Assembly: GCA_964545075.1 (NCBI GenBank)
Contig: CAZJFS010000115.1
Coordinates: forward strand, 1 to 13,784
Direction of reading: 5' to 3'
Length of the DNA stretch: 13,784 nucleotides
Origin: DAOPXV01 sp035352535
GTDB taxonomy: Bacteria > Muiribacteriota > UBA9980
Positions 7,691 through 13,784 of the stretch are shown here, in pieces. The notes beneath the pieces were generated by a model, which was given only the letters and a program-made list of their open reading frames with translations, made no database searches and was not told the origin of the DNA. A program made the translations under genes and the position numbers. How positions within the stretch are numbered: position 1 is the first letter of the stretch; each line of letters begins with the position of its first letter.

Positions 7691-8512
7691 TTGGAAGCCC
7701 TGAAAAAAATAATCTCAAAACCCGAAGGCATCTTTTGGGCGCTCATAATCGGCGTCATATTTTTCGTTTCGATTTTTTCAACCTCCCTGGCGCCTTACGA
7801 TATAAACCAGAGCAACCGTGAAAAAAGCCTTGCGGCGCCGGATTCATCTCACTGGTTCGGAACCGACAGGCTCGGCCGCGACGTTTTTTCGCGCACGATA
7901 GTCGGCATTAAGCTTTCGCTTTTCATAGGCTTTTTCGCCAGGAGCATCGCACTGATAATAGGCGTCGCACTTGGCGTTCTGGCCGCCTACTACGGCGGAT
8001 TCATAGACAACGCTATTTCCCGGCTTATTGATTCCACGCTGGCCTTCCCGTCTCTGCTTCTGGCGATAGCGATATCCATATCGATCGGCCAGGGCTACGC
8101 CACCATAATAATTTCGCTTTTCCTGGTAACATGGGCCCCTATCGCCCGGCTTATACGAAGCTCCGCCTCCCAGGTCGTTAACCTGCCGTTCATCGATGCC
8201 GCGAGATCTTTCGGCGCATCGGATTTCAGAATTTTATTCTTTCACATATTACCCAACTGTTCTTCGACAATAATAGTTTCATTCACATCCGGTCTCGCCA
8301 CGACAATAATGAGCGAATCCACCCTCAACTTCCTGGGCCTCGGCCCGGACGCCTCCGTCCCAACGATAGGCCAGATGATCTATTCAGGAATGCGCGACAT
8401 AAATTCACCCTGGACCTTCCTTTTTCCATCCGTATTTCTGATGCTGATAATATTTTCGTTCAATATCCTCGGGGATATGCTCAGGGACGCGCTTGATCCC
8501 CGCGAGAATTAA
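7691..8512 (+). CDS. DppC/OppC-type ABC transporter permease
   Basis: About 273 residues from the preferred TTG start (276 if the GTG at 7682 is used). It has the hallmarks of the DppC/OppC family: an N-terminal membrane segment (about 16-33), then SLAPYD and HWFGTDRLGRDVFSRTIVGIKLSL, then five further hydrophobic segments. The cytoplasmic EAA loop IDAARSFGASDFRILFFHILPN (split: IDAARSFGASD, then FRILFFHILPN, about 168-189) contacts the ATPase. The C-terminus ends with NILGDMLRDALDPR, also family-typical. Such permeases pair with a DppB-type permease, one or two ATPases and a binding protein to import peptides or other small solutes. None of these partners is in the window, so this is either an orphan or works with subunits encoded elsewhere. 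It starts 12 nt after clpC and ends 5 nt before the kinase gene. Confidence 0.93.
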   Translation: MEALKKIISKPEGIFWALIIGVIFFVSIFSTSLAPYDINQSNREKSLAAPDSSHWFGTDRLGRDVFSRTIVGIKLSLFIGFFARSIALIIGVALGVLAAYYGGFIDNAISRLIDSTLAFPSLLLAIAISISIGQGYATIIISLFLVTWAPIARLIRSSASQVVNLPFIDAARSFGASDFRILFFHILPNCSSTIIVSFTSGLATTIMSESTLNFLGLGPDASVPTIGQMIYSGMRDINSPWTFLFPSVFLMLIIFSFNILGDMLRDALDPREN

Positions 8513-8517
8513 TATTT

Positions 8518-10575
8518 ATGTTTCCGGAAATAGACAAGATTCTGCCATTTATAGTCTTCATAATTTCATATTCATTCGGCACGTATCTTTTCCTGCGAGA
8601 GCCGAACCTGGTTATCAACCGTCTTTTTATAATAATAATGCTGGCGCCGTTTCTTGACGACCTGATAAATCTGGTTTACTGGCTCGACATAGCCGGCGCC
8701 GGTTTTTTTTCCGGCACGCGCGATTTTTCGATGTGGCTTCTGCCTCCGCTCTATTATCATTTCATTGAAAGCTTCGAGGAGCGAAAAATTTCCTGGCCTA
8801 AATTCTTCGGACTATATTCGGTATGCGCCATATTCTGGGCGGCATATTTACAAACATCTTCAACCAACCTCCAATATTTTTACCTCGCCGTTTCGTTGAT
8901 CTGGCTTCTGACTAAATACTACAAGGCTTTTTTGCAGATAAGGCGATTTCATCGTTTTTATCAAAAGATCCAGTACTTTTTCATATACACCGGATTCACG
9001 CTGAATCTGATCCTCATATTCCTGCTCGACTTTTTCTTTTCAACTGGTTATAACCAGTTTGAAATGCTTTCCCCTCTGATCGTCGTTTCGTTCATCGCCA
9101 CGGCTCTTTTAAAAGTAAGATTCGCCAACATTTTTTATATCCTGAAAAAATCGACGATATACGCCATATTTCTTTTTATATTCATTTTTTCTTATATTGC
9201 TGCGGCGGCGTACCTGTTCAATTTTTTCCAGATAATAAACAACATTTACGCCACTTATTATATGGCGATTTTTTTCGTTATCTTCGCCATAATATTCAGG
9301 CCCATAGTCGATTTCATAAGAAACTTCATCGATCAGCACATCTTCAAAACGGCTTTCAACTATAAGATGATCGTCGAATCTTTCTCTCAAAAAATATCCA
9401 ACTTCGTCGATTTCACCGACGTCATCACCGCGATATCGACGCTTTTCAATGAAACCTTCAAGCCGGCCGCGATATATTTCCAGGGCATCGCCGAAAAACC
9501 AGCATTCGCCCTGGACGATCTGGACGAAGTGAAAAAATATCTGATAAAAATATTCGAATCCGCGAGTCCGTCAAGCATCATAGACCCGATATTCGTAGAG
9601 TATCTGTCGCCGGAAACCATATCGGAACAATCATATGATTTCTTTTTAAAATCGGGCATTTCCATAATAATTCCAGTTTATCAGCAGGACTCTCTTTTCG
9701 GATTTTATTTTCTGGGTAACAAGTTCATGAAGGACGCCTATAACGACGACGATATACAGCTGATCAACACGATTTTAAATCAGGCGAAGGTCGCTCTTAA
9801 TAACGCCGGCATGTATAAAAATCTCGTGGAAGCCAACAAACGTCTTGAAGAAACGATCATAAAGCTCGAGAACACTCAACTGGAACTGGCAAAGAAAGAA
9901 AAATTCGCCGCGCTCGGACGCCTTTCGGCCAATATCGCCCACGAGGTCAAAAACCCTCTCGGAATAATGAAAATTTCGGCATCCTCGCTTTCCGACGCGC
10001 TTTCCGAAAAACCGAAGCTCAAAGAGGTCGCTAATTTCATTAACAAGGAAATAGACAAGCTCAATAATTTCGTTTCCGAACTTTTAGATTTCGCCAGGGA
10101 CCGCGAAATCCAGTCAGTGCCGTCCGATATATCCAATTTACTCAATGAACTCGTCGAACGCGGAAACCTCTACGCCAAAAGCGAAGGCAAGAACGTAGCG
10201 ATAATCCTTTCCATGCCGGCCTCCAAAATAACGGTAATGGCCGACCCCGATCAGCTTTCAAGGGCGCTTTTAAATATCGTGATAAACGCGATAGATTCGA
10301 TATCTAAAGAAAAAGAAGGAAAAATAGAGATCGGGCTTTCCGAAAAAAAGGACCAAACGGTGGAAATAACGATAACCGACAACGGCTGCGGAATAGACGA
10401 ATCGCAGATAAAAAAGGGGATCGAGCCATTTTTCACGACTAAGAAAAAAGGAACCGGCTTAGGGCTCGTCGTTACGCAGCAAATCGTTGAAAAACACGGC
10501 GGAAAACTTGCTATAAGCTCGAAAATAAACGAAGGAACGAAACTCGGCGTATATCTGCCGAAAAAAACGGCGTAA
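8518..10575 (+). CDS. Multi-pass membrane sensor histidine kinase with GAF domain (PilS-like by context)
   Basis: A 685-residue kinase. About eight hydrophobic segments fill residues 8-263. A divergent GAF-like region spans about 285-435 (SIIIPVYQQDSLFGFYFLGNK...DDDIQLINTILNQAKVAL), then a coiled-coil linker at 435-462. HisKA has the phosphoacceptor in SANIAHEVKNPLG (His475). HATPase_c has an N box around LLNIVINAIDSI (585-595), G1 DNGCGID (621-627), an F box at EPFFTTK (636-642) and G2 GTGLGL (645-650). All catalytic elements are present. The stimulus cannot be read. Membrane-7TM-plus-GAF kinases also include PrsK-type proteins, so PilS is a contextual label based on the cognate regulator and pilin genes downstream. 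There is no clear Shine-Dalgarno sequence; the start lies 5 nt after the permease stop, so coupled translation is likely. It is followed 12 nt later by its response regulator. Confidence 0.95.
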   Translation: MFPEIDKILPFIVFIISYSFGTYLFLREPNLVINRLFIIIMLAPFLDDLINLVYWLDIAGAGFFSGTRDFSMWLLPPLYYHFIESFEERKISWPKFFGLYSVCAIFWAAYLQTSSTNLQYFYLAVSLIWLLTKYYKAFLQIRRFHRFYQKIQYFFIYTGFTLNLILIFLLDFFFSTGYNQFEMLSPLIVVSFIATALLKVRFANIFYILKKSTIYAIFLFIFIFSYIAAAAYLFNFFQIINNIYATYYMAIFFVIFAIIFRPIVDFIRNFIDQHIFKTAFNYKMIVESFSQKISNFVDFTDVITAISTLFNETFKPAAIYFQGIAEKPAFALDDLDEVKKYLIKIFESASPSSIIDPIFVEYLSPETISEQSYDFFLKSGISIIIPVYQQDSLFGFYFLGNKFMKDAYNDDDIQLINTILNQAKVALNNAGMYKNLVEANKRLEETIIKLENTQLELAKKEKFAALGRLSANIAHEVKNPLGIMKISASSLSDALSEKPKLKEVANFINKEIDKLNNFVSELLDFARDREIQSVPSDISNLLNELVERGNLYAKSEGKNVAIILSMPASKITVMADPDQLSRALLNIVINAIDSISKEKEGKIEIGLSEKKDQTVEITITDNGCGIDESQIKKGIEPFFTTKKKGTGLGLVVTQQIVEKHGGKLAISSKINEGTKLGVYLPKKTA

Positions 10576-10587
10576 GGAGTTTTTAAA

Positions 10588-11967
10588 ATGGCTTTAATTT
10601 ATATCGTCGACGACGAAGAAAACATGTGCAAGGCGCTTAAGTTCTCGCTTGAAAGCGCGGACCATGATGTCGAGGACTTTACGGACGCCAGAGCCGCCAT
10701 TTCCAGAATTAAGGACCCGGCGGCGGCAACCCCCGACATTATAATCTCGGACCTTAAAATGCCTGAAATTGGAGGCATCGAATTTTTATCGGAAGTTAAA
10801 AAGATCGACATTCATATTCCATTTATAATAATGACCGCGCACGCGACCGTAAAAAACGCCGTAGAAGCTATGAAAGAAGGCGCTTTCGACTACATATTAA
10901 AACCCTTCGAACCGGACGAACTCAAGATCCTCATTAAAAAAGCCATAGAACATTCGCGGCTCGAAGCTGAAAATATAGCGCTTAAATCATTCGCCGAGGA
11001 AGTTAATTTTATCGGTTCGAGCCCTTCTATCAGTTCGGTACTCGATATGCTCGATAACGTCGCTCCCTCGAAAACAACGGTTTTAATAACCGGAGAATCC
11101 GGGACCGGCAAGGAGCTCATCGCCAAACTCATCCATCTTAAAAGCGATCGCGCGCGAAAACCCTTCATAAAGATAAACTGCGCGGCCATACCTGATAGCC
11201 TTCTTGAATCAGAGCTTTTCGGTCATAAGAAAGGCTCGTTCACCGGCGCCATAAGCGACAAGATAGGAAAATTCGAACTCGCGGACACCGGCACTATATT
11301 TCTCGATGAGATCGGCGATATGAACCTTAACCTTCAATCCAAGCTGCTGCGCGTGCTGCAGGAACGTCAGTTCGAAAAGGTCGGCGGCAACCGCTCGCAA
11401 ACGGTAGATGTCAGAATAATCGCCGCGACGAACCAGAACCTTCAGAAAATGATATCCGAAGGCCAGTTCCGCGAAGACCTTTATTACCGCCTCAACGTTT
11501 TCCCTATAAAAGTTCCGCCGCTTCGCGAAAGACGCGAGGACGTCATTTCGATCACCTGGCATTTCATAAAAAAATTCAATTCCGAATTCAAAAAAAATGT
11601 CGCGACGCTGGGTCAGGATATGAACGCGTTCCTTTTAAAATATTCTTTCCCGGGTAACGTCCGCGAACTTTCAAACCTGGTGGAACGGGCCATGATCCTT
11701 GTCCGCGGCACCGAACTCAATATGGACCATATCGATAAAAATGATTTTTCAATTGAAAAGCCTGAACCCAAAAATGCCGAAACGTCTCCGGACGCGGCGT
11801 CGCGCAATTCAGCTTCCGCCTCGCTCGAACAGATCGAGCGCGAACACATAGTCGATATTTTAAGATCCACCGGCTGGCACAAGGGAAAAGCCGCCGAGAT
11901 ACTCAAGGTCGACCGTTCGACGCTATATCGCATGATGAAAAAATATAACATAGAACCGAAGGAATAA
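10588..11967 (+). CDS. NtrC-family sigma-54-dependent response regulator (PilR-like by context)
   Basis: A 459-residue protein with three domains. The receiver (1-125) has acidic DDE at 8-10, phosphoacceptor Asp55 (SDLKMPE), Thr83 and Lys105 (LKPF). The sigma-54 AAA+ domain (about 140-375) has Walker A GESGTGKE (169-176), the sigma-54-contact loop as GSFTGA (216-221; a common variant of GAFTGA), Walker B GTIFLDEIG (235-243) and REDLYYRLNVF. The C-terminal Fis-type helix-turn-helix (about 416-456) ends in GKAAEILKVDRSTLYRMMKKYNI. It should bind enhancer DNA and drive open-complex formation by RpoN polymerase when phosphorylated by the upstream kinase. The ribosome-binding site TAAGGAG (10573-10579) overlaps the kinase stop. 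An exact sigma-54 promoter occurs 1.3 kb downstream, before the second pilin gene, making that the obvious candidate target. Confidence 0.96.
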   Translation: MALIYIVDDEENMCKALKFSLESADHDVEDFTDARAAISRIKDPAAATPDIIISDLKMPEIGGIEFLSEVKKIDIHIPFIIMTAHATVKNAVEAMKEGAFDYILKPFEPDELKILIKKAIEHSRLEAENIALKSFAEEVNFIGSSPSISSVLDMLDNVAPSKTTVLITGESGTGKELIAKLIHLKSDRARKPFIKINCAAIPDSLLESELFGHKKGSFTGAISDKIGKFELADTGTIFLDEIGDMNLNLQSKLLRVLQERQFEKVGGNRSQTVDVRIIAATNQNLQKMISEGQFREDLYYRLNVFPIKVPPLRERREDVISITWHFIKKFNSEFKKNVATLGQDMNAFLLKYSFPGNVRELSNLVERAMILVRGTELNMDHIDKNDFSIEKPEPKNAETSPDAASRNSASASLEQIEREHIVDILRSTGWHKGKAAEILKVDRSTLYRMMKKYNIEPKE

Positions 11968-11974
11968 AATTAAG

Positions 11975-12003
11975 TTGTGCTTTATTTAATTTTGTGATAT
12001 AAT
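11975..12003 (+). promoter_or_regulatory. Sigma-70-type promoter P1 upstream of pilin 1
   Basis: TTGTGC (11975-11980), a 17-bp spacer and TATAAT (11998-12003), with an extended -10 TG at 11995-11996. The predicted start is near 12010, so the transcript would begin at the tandem GCAAGGTGT repeat and run into the hairpin at 12102-12143 before reaching the pilin. Confidence 0.6.
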
Positions 12004-12010
12004 TAATTTA

Positions 12011-12030
12011 GCAAGGTGTATGCAAGGTGT
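12011..12030 (+). repeat. Tandem 9-bp direct repeat at the predicted P1 transcription start
   Basis: GCAAGGTGT occurs at 12011-12019 and again at 12022-12030, an 11-bp period, about one helical turn. It begins at the predicted P1 start site, so it could be a regulator binding site or, in the RNA, two copies of an AGGTG Shine-Dalgarno-like motif. Confidence 0.5.
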
Positions 12031-12101
12031 GTTTACTTAATTTTGATTTTTTTATTAGCAGGTTTTTTAGATAATTAATTTTTTTATTCAATCTAAGTTA
12101 T

Positions 12102-12143
12102 AAAATATGGATGGGTCTTTGGTTTTGACCTCTCCATATTTTT
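12102..12143 (+). terminator. Strong hairpin with U tract between the response regulator and pilin 1
   Basis: AAAATATGGA (12102-12111) pairs with TCCATATTTT (12133-12142). After one mismatch (T12112/C12132), GGGTC (12113-12117) pairs with GACCT (12127-12131, with one G-U), around a 9-nt loop (12118-12126). The structure ends in a T run. It is probably the terminator of the clpC to response-regulator operon and, because A and T tracts flank both sides, may act on either strand. It also sits between P1 and the pilin gene and could attenuate P1. Confidence 0.7.
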
Positions 12144-12153
12144 AAGTTAAAAT
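12125..12153 (+). promoter_or_regulatory. Sigma-70-type promoter P2 abutting the pilin 1 start codon
   Basis: TTGACC (12125-12130), a 17-bp spacer and TAAAAT (12148-12153), each one base from consensus. The predicted start is near 12160, only about 5 nt before the ATG at 12165. The -35 box overlaps the 3' arm of the terminator hairpin. No Shine-Dalgarno sequence precedes the ATG, so transcripts from here would be nearly leaderless. Confidence 0.5.
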
Positions 12154-12164
12154 ACGTTTTAAAA

Positions 12165-13102
12165 ATGAAAATAAAATTGCTTGACGCAAAAGTTAAAAAA
12201 GGCTTTTCTCTGATCGAGCTGATGATAGTGATCGCTATCATCGGAATTCTTGTCGCAGTCGCCCTGCCTCAATTCGCCAAAATGACGGAAGACGCGAAAA
12301 GATCAAGGCGAAGCAGGACTGCCAGGTTATCGTTGAAGCTATCCATAAATTCAACAACCTCGAAAAAATCAAGCTTTCAAATATCGGCCAGCTTAAAGGA
12401 AAATATCTGGCCAACCTCGACACTTTAAAAGACCCGTGGGGCAAGCCTTATGCCATTGATTTGATGCAGGGGACAGTGCTTTCGATGGGTCCGGACGGCA
12501 AACACTCGGCCAAACAGAACTTCACCTGGAACGACGATATAGCTATGCAATTTATCGGTCCGCTCGTTCTAATAGACGCGCGACTTAATATTAACCCTGA
12601 AAATCTGGCGCCCACGGAGGCCTACGACATGCTTCATCTCTTTTTCAACCGCCCTCTCATGCCTACCACTTCAGGCGAAATCGAGATCGATTTTTCACCG
12701 GCCTCGTCAGCCACGCAGGACTTTAATTCAGGCGTTAAATCCATAGACGCTGACGCTCAAGCCGGAAAATTATTCAGATGGTACATGGGCCGCGATTTCA
12801 TGAAAGGCGACAGCCCGATAAAAACTGAGGCAATCGCAAAATGCAAGGTTACGACGCCCGGCGACGAACTTATATGTAAATTTCCCGCCGGATCATCCGG
12901 ACAGATTTTCACAAATATGAGCATTAATATTACCGGCGCCAAAAACTCTCCGAACCCGCTTCTGCGCGCCGAAGACGGTTCAGGAGCGCAAGCGTCCGGC
13001 GCTCCCTGCCAGATAAAAAAATTCGACGGCATGTCCGCCGAATACGAAACAGTCACAATTTATGGCGGCAGCCCCAATCCACCGCTCATCGTGATACAAT
13101 AA
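12165..13102 (+). pseudogene. GspG-like type IV-class pilin 1, interrupted by a one-base frameshift
   Basis: The first frame starts MKIKLLDAKVKKG and continues with the class III signal and helix FSLIELMIVIAIIGILVAVALPQF (split: FSLIELMIVIAI, IGILVAVALPQF), with prepilin-peptidase cleavage expected at G13|F14 and Glu at +5. It then loses similarity at 12297-12300 and stops at 12426-12428. From 12299 the -1 frame continues seamlessly with KAKQDCQVIVEAIHKFNN, LKDPWGKPY and LSMGPDGKHS up to the stop at 13100-13102, and this aligns with intact pilin 2. Restoring one A (AAAA to AAAAA) gives about 312 residues. DPWG and SxGPDG...DD are GspG hallmarks; the C-terminal half of about 170 residues exceeds the usual GspG length. 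The downstream frame has a Met at 12461 but no ribosome-binding site. The break may be a true mutation or a homopolymer sequence error. Confidence 0.8.
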
Positions 13103-13126
13103 AACCCTGGCCTGAAAAATGCTTTT

Positions 13127-13200
13127 CAACAACTTTTGCAAATTGCAACAACTTTGTCGCAAACTGCAACATCTTTGTTTTTTGTGATGCAACAACTTTT
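13127..13200 (+). repeat. Four phased CAACAACTTT repeats, probable enhancer (UAS) for the sigma-54 regulator
   Basis: CAACAACTTT starts at 13127, 13146 and 13190, with a variant CAACATCTTT at 13167. Spacings are 19, 21 and 23 bp, close to two helical turns, so the copies lie on roughly the same DNA face. Three of the four are preceded by TG (TGCAACA...). They lie about 60-135 bp upstream of the -24 element of the sigma-54 promoter, the usual zone for NtrC/PilR-type enhancer sites. The region between pilin 1 and pilin 2 (13103-13330) holds no gene. Confidence 0.65.
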
Positions 13201-13259
13201 TGCTCATAACCAAAGATGCTTAAAACAATGAAGTTTTAAAAAAATATATATTTAATTAT

Positions 13260-13275
13260 TGGCATGTTAATTGCT
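13260..13275 (+). promoter_or_regulatory. Sigma-54 (RpoN) promoter of pilin 2
   Basis: TGGCATGTTAATTGCT matches the consensus TGGCAYRNNNNTTGCW at every defined position, with GG (13261-13262) and GC (13273-13274) at the obligatory -24/-12 spacing. The predicted start is near 13285, about 45 nt before the pilin ATG. It depends on RpoN and an ATP-hydrolysing activator; the response regulator encoded just upstream is the obvious candidate. Confidence 0.85.
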
Positions 13276-13315
13276 TTTTTATAACTGATAAAAAAAGAAA
13301 AAACCTGAAATTTTT

Positions 13316-13322
13316 AAGGAGG
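13316..13322 (+). promoter_or_regulatory. Strong ribosome-binding site of pilin 2
   Basis: AAGGAGG lies 8 nt before the ATG at 13331 and is a perfect Shine-Dalgarno match, the strongest in the window. This fits an abundant structural protein and contrasts with pilin 1, which has none. It favours ATG 13331 over the in-frame ATG at 13337. Confidence 0.8.
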
Positions 13323-13330
13323 AATTTTTT

Positions 13331-13784
13331 ATGTTAATGTCTATTAGAAACAACAAAGGCTTTTCATTGATCGAGCTCATGATCGTTATCGCCATCATCG
13401 GTATCCTCGTCGCCGTCGCGCTCCCTCAATTCGCGGCAATGACGGAAGATGCCAAAAAGACCAAGGCTAAACAGGACTGCGATACTTTCGTTCAGGCTAT
13501 CCAGAAGTTCAACTCTCTCGAAGGCACAACGGTTCAGGATAAATATCTCAAGGAATTAAAAGGTAAATACATCACAAACCTCGATACTATGAAAGACCCA
13601 TGGGGCAACAGATACGAACAGGAATACAGAAAGGGCATCGTTTATTCGAAGGGTCCGGACGGCAAACACACTGAAGGCGCAGGCGCCAACTCACCCGCTA
13701 ACAAAGACGACATAGTCGTTGCTTACATCGGAGCGCTCACGCTCGTTGACGCTAAACTTGAAGTCAACCCTGAAGCCGGTAACT
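13331..13784 (+). CDS. GspG-like type IV-class pilin 2 (partial, C-terminus beyond window)
   Basis: 151 codons are visible and the frame is open at the window edge. A short leader (MLMSIRNNKG) precedes FSLIELMIVIAIIGILVAVALPQF (split: FSLIELMIVIAI, IGILVAVALPQF), with cleavage expected at G10|F11 and Glu at +5. A polar alpha segment (AMTEDAKKTKAKQDCDTFVQAIQKF, given here as AMTEDAKKTKAK then QDCDTFVQAIQKF) follows, then the GspG signature KDPWGNRY and YSKGPDGKH...NKDDIV. In GspG the matching loop binds calcium. After this, YIGALTLVDAKLEVNPEAGN aligns with FIGPLVLIDARLNINPENLA of pilin 1, so the two share a C-terminal extension not present in ordinary GspG. It may be a type II secretion major pseudopilin or a surface pilin. 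Its perfect ribosome-binding site, sigma-54 promoter and phased repeats suggest high, regulated expression. No assembly genes (ATPase, platform, peptidase) are in the window. Confidence 0.92.
   Translation, partial: MLMSIRNNKGFSLIELMIVIAIIGILVAVALPQFAAMTEDAKKTKAKQDCDTFVQAIQKFNSLEGTTVQDKYLKELKGKYITNLDTMKDPWGNRYEQEYRKGIVYSKGPDGKHTEGAGANSPANKDDIVVAYIGALTLVDAKLEVNPEAGN

Larger units (their letters stand above)
12010..12143 (+). ncRNA. Candidate leader or small RNA between promoter P1 and a hairpin terminator
   Basis: This segment is bracketed by a good promoter and a strong intrinsic terminator and contains no convincing coding frame. Such an arrangement would give a transcript of about 134 nt: a standalone small RNA, an attenuated leader of the pilin gene, or nothing more than a terminator of the upstream operon with a chance promoter. 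It matches no RNA family I recognise. Confidence 0.25.

Noticed and set aside
11968..12164. A sigma-54 promoter before pilin 1
   Set aside because: I checked GG dinucleotides for a GC 12 bp downstream and found none in this interval.
12294..12305. Programmed -1 ribosomal frameshifting in pilin 1
   Set aside because: The site reads GCG AAA AGA in the first frame, which is not an X XXY YYZ slippery heptamer, the A run is only four long, and the paralogue has the extra A in frame.
12461..13102. A separate 213-residue gene starting at Met 12461
   Set aside because: The same frame carries pilin sequence back to 12299 and there is no ribosome-binding site at 12461; it is the downstream part of frameshifted pilin 1.
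13127..13200. CRISPR-like or degenerate tandem array
   Set aside because: Units are only about 10 conserved bases with variable 9-13 bp spacing and no cas genes; position before a sigma-54 promoter suits enhancer sites better.
13220..13239. Hairpin TTAAAAC/GTTTTAA as terminator of pilin 1
   Set aside because: The stem is almost entirely A-T and is followed by A/T alternation rather than a U tract, so it is not convincing.
1..13784. tRNA, rRNA, insertion sequences or phage genes
   Set aside because: I saw no cloverleaf-type tRNA, no rRNA-like segment, and no transposase, integrase or terminal inverted repeats.

Overview
The window looks like chromosomal sequence from an uncultured or deep-branching Gram-negative bacterium of moderate GC content with AT-rich intergenic regions. 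The evidence is a long AsmA/TamB-type envelope protein, GspG/type IV-like pilins, a sigma-54 activator with a matching sigma-54 promoter, and a ClpC-type (UVR-containing) unfoldase. I cannot place it to phylum. Lineages such as Wallbacteria, Riflebacteria or Elusimicrobiota are guesses from general gene style only.

Layout. (1) Positions 1-2943, minus strand: a two-gene unit. A HIT-family nucleotide hydrolase/phosphorylase gene overlaps by 26 bp the start of a very long AsmA-like gene that runs off the left edge. A good sigma-70-type promoter lies upstream of it. (2) 3236-4084, plus strand: a compact sigma-70-family factor. It ends back to back with (3) 4085-5053, minus strand, a membrane-anchored GAF-domain protein. 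The two stop codons share one palindrome that also forms the sigma gene's terminator. (4) 5054-5182: a divergent promoter region with two strong 17-bp-spaced promoters. One directs what appears to be a leaderless mRNA for the GAF protein; the other drives clpC. (5) 5183-11967, plus strand: a tight four-gene operon of clpC, a lone DppC/OppC-type permease, a multi-pass membrane sensor histidine kinase and an NtrC/PilR-type sigma-54 response regulator. (6) 11968-12164: a promoter, a tandem 9-bp repeat, a strong hairpin terminator and a second promoter. (7) 12165-13102: a GspG-like pilin gene broken by a one-base frameshift. (8) 13103-13330: four CAACAACTTT-type repeats at about 21-bp spacing, then an exact match to the sigma-54 consensus. 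(9) 13331 to the end: a second, intact GspG-like pilin paralogue, cut by the window edge.

How the parts fit. The kinase and response regulator are arranged like PilS/PilR, and the only sigma-54 promoter I found lies directly before the second pilin gene, with phased repeats upstream where an enhancer-binding protein would sit. The most economical reading is a self-contained two-component/sigma-54 circuit controlling a GspG-like long pilin, read together with clpC and a solitary permease. The first pilin copy has neither the sigma-54 promoter nor a Shine-Dalgarno sequence, and its reading frame is broken, so the paralogues have probably diverged in control and perhaps in function.
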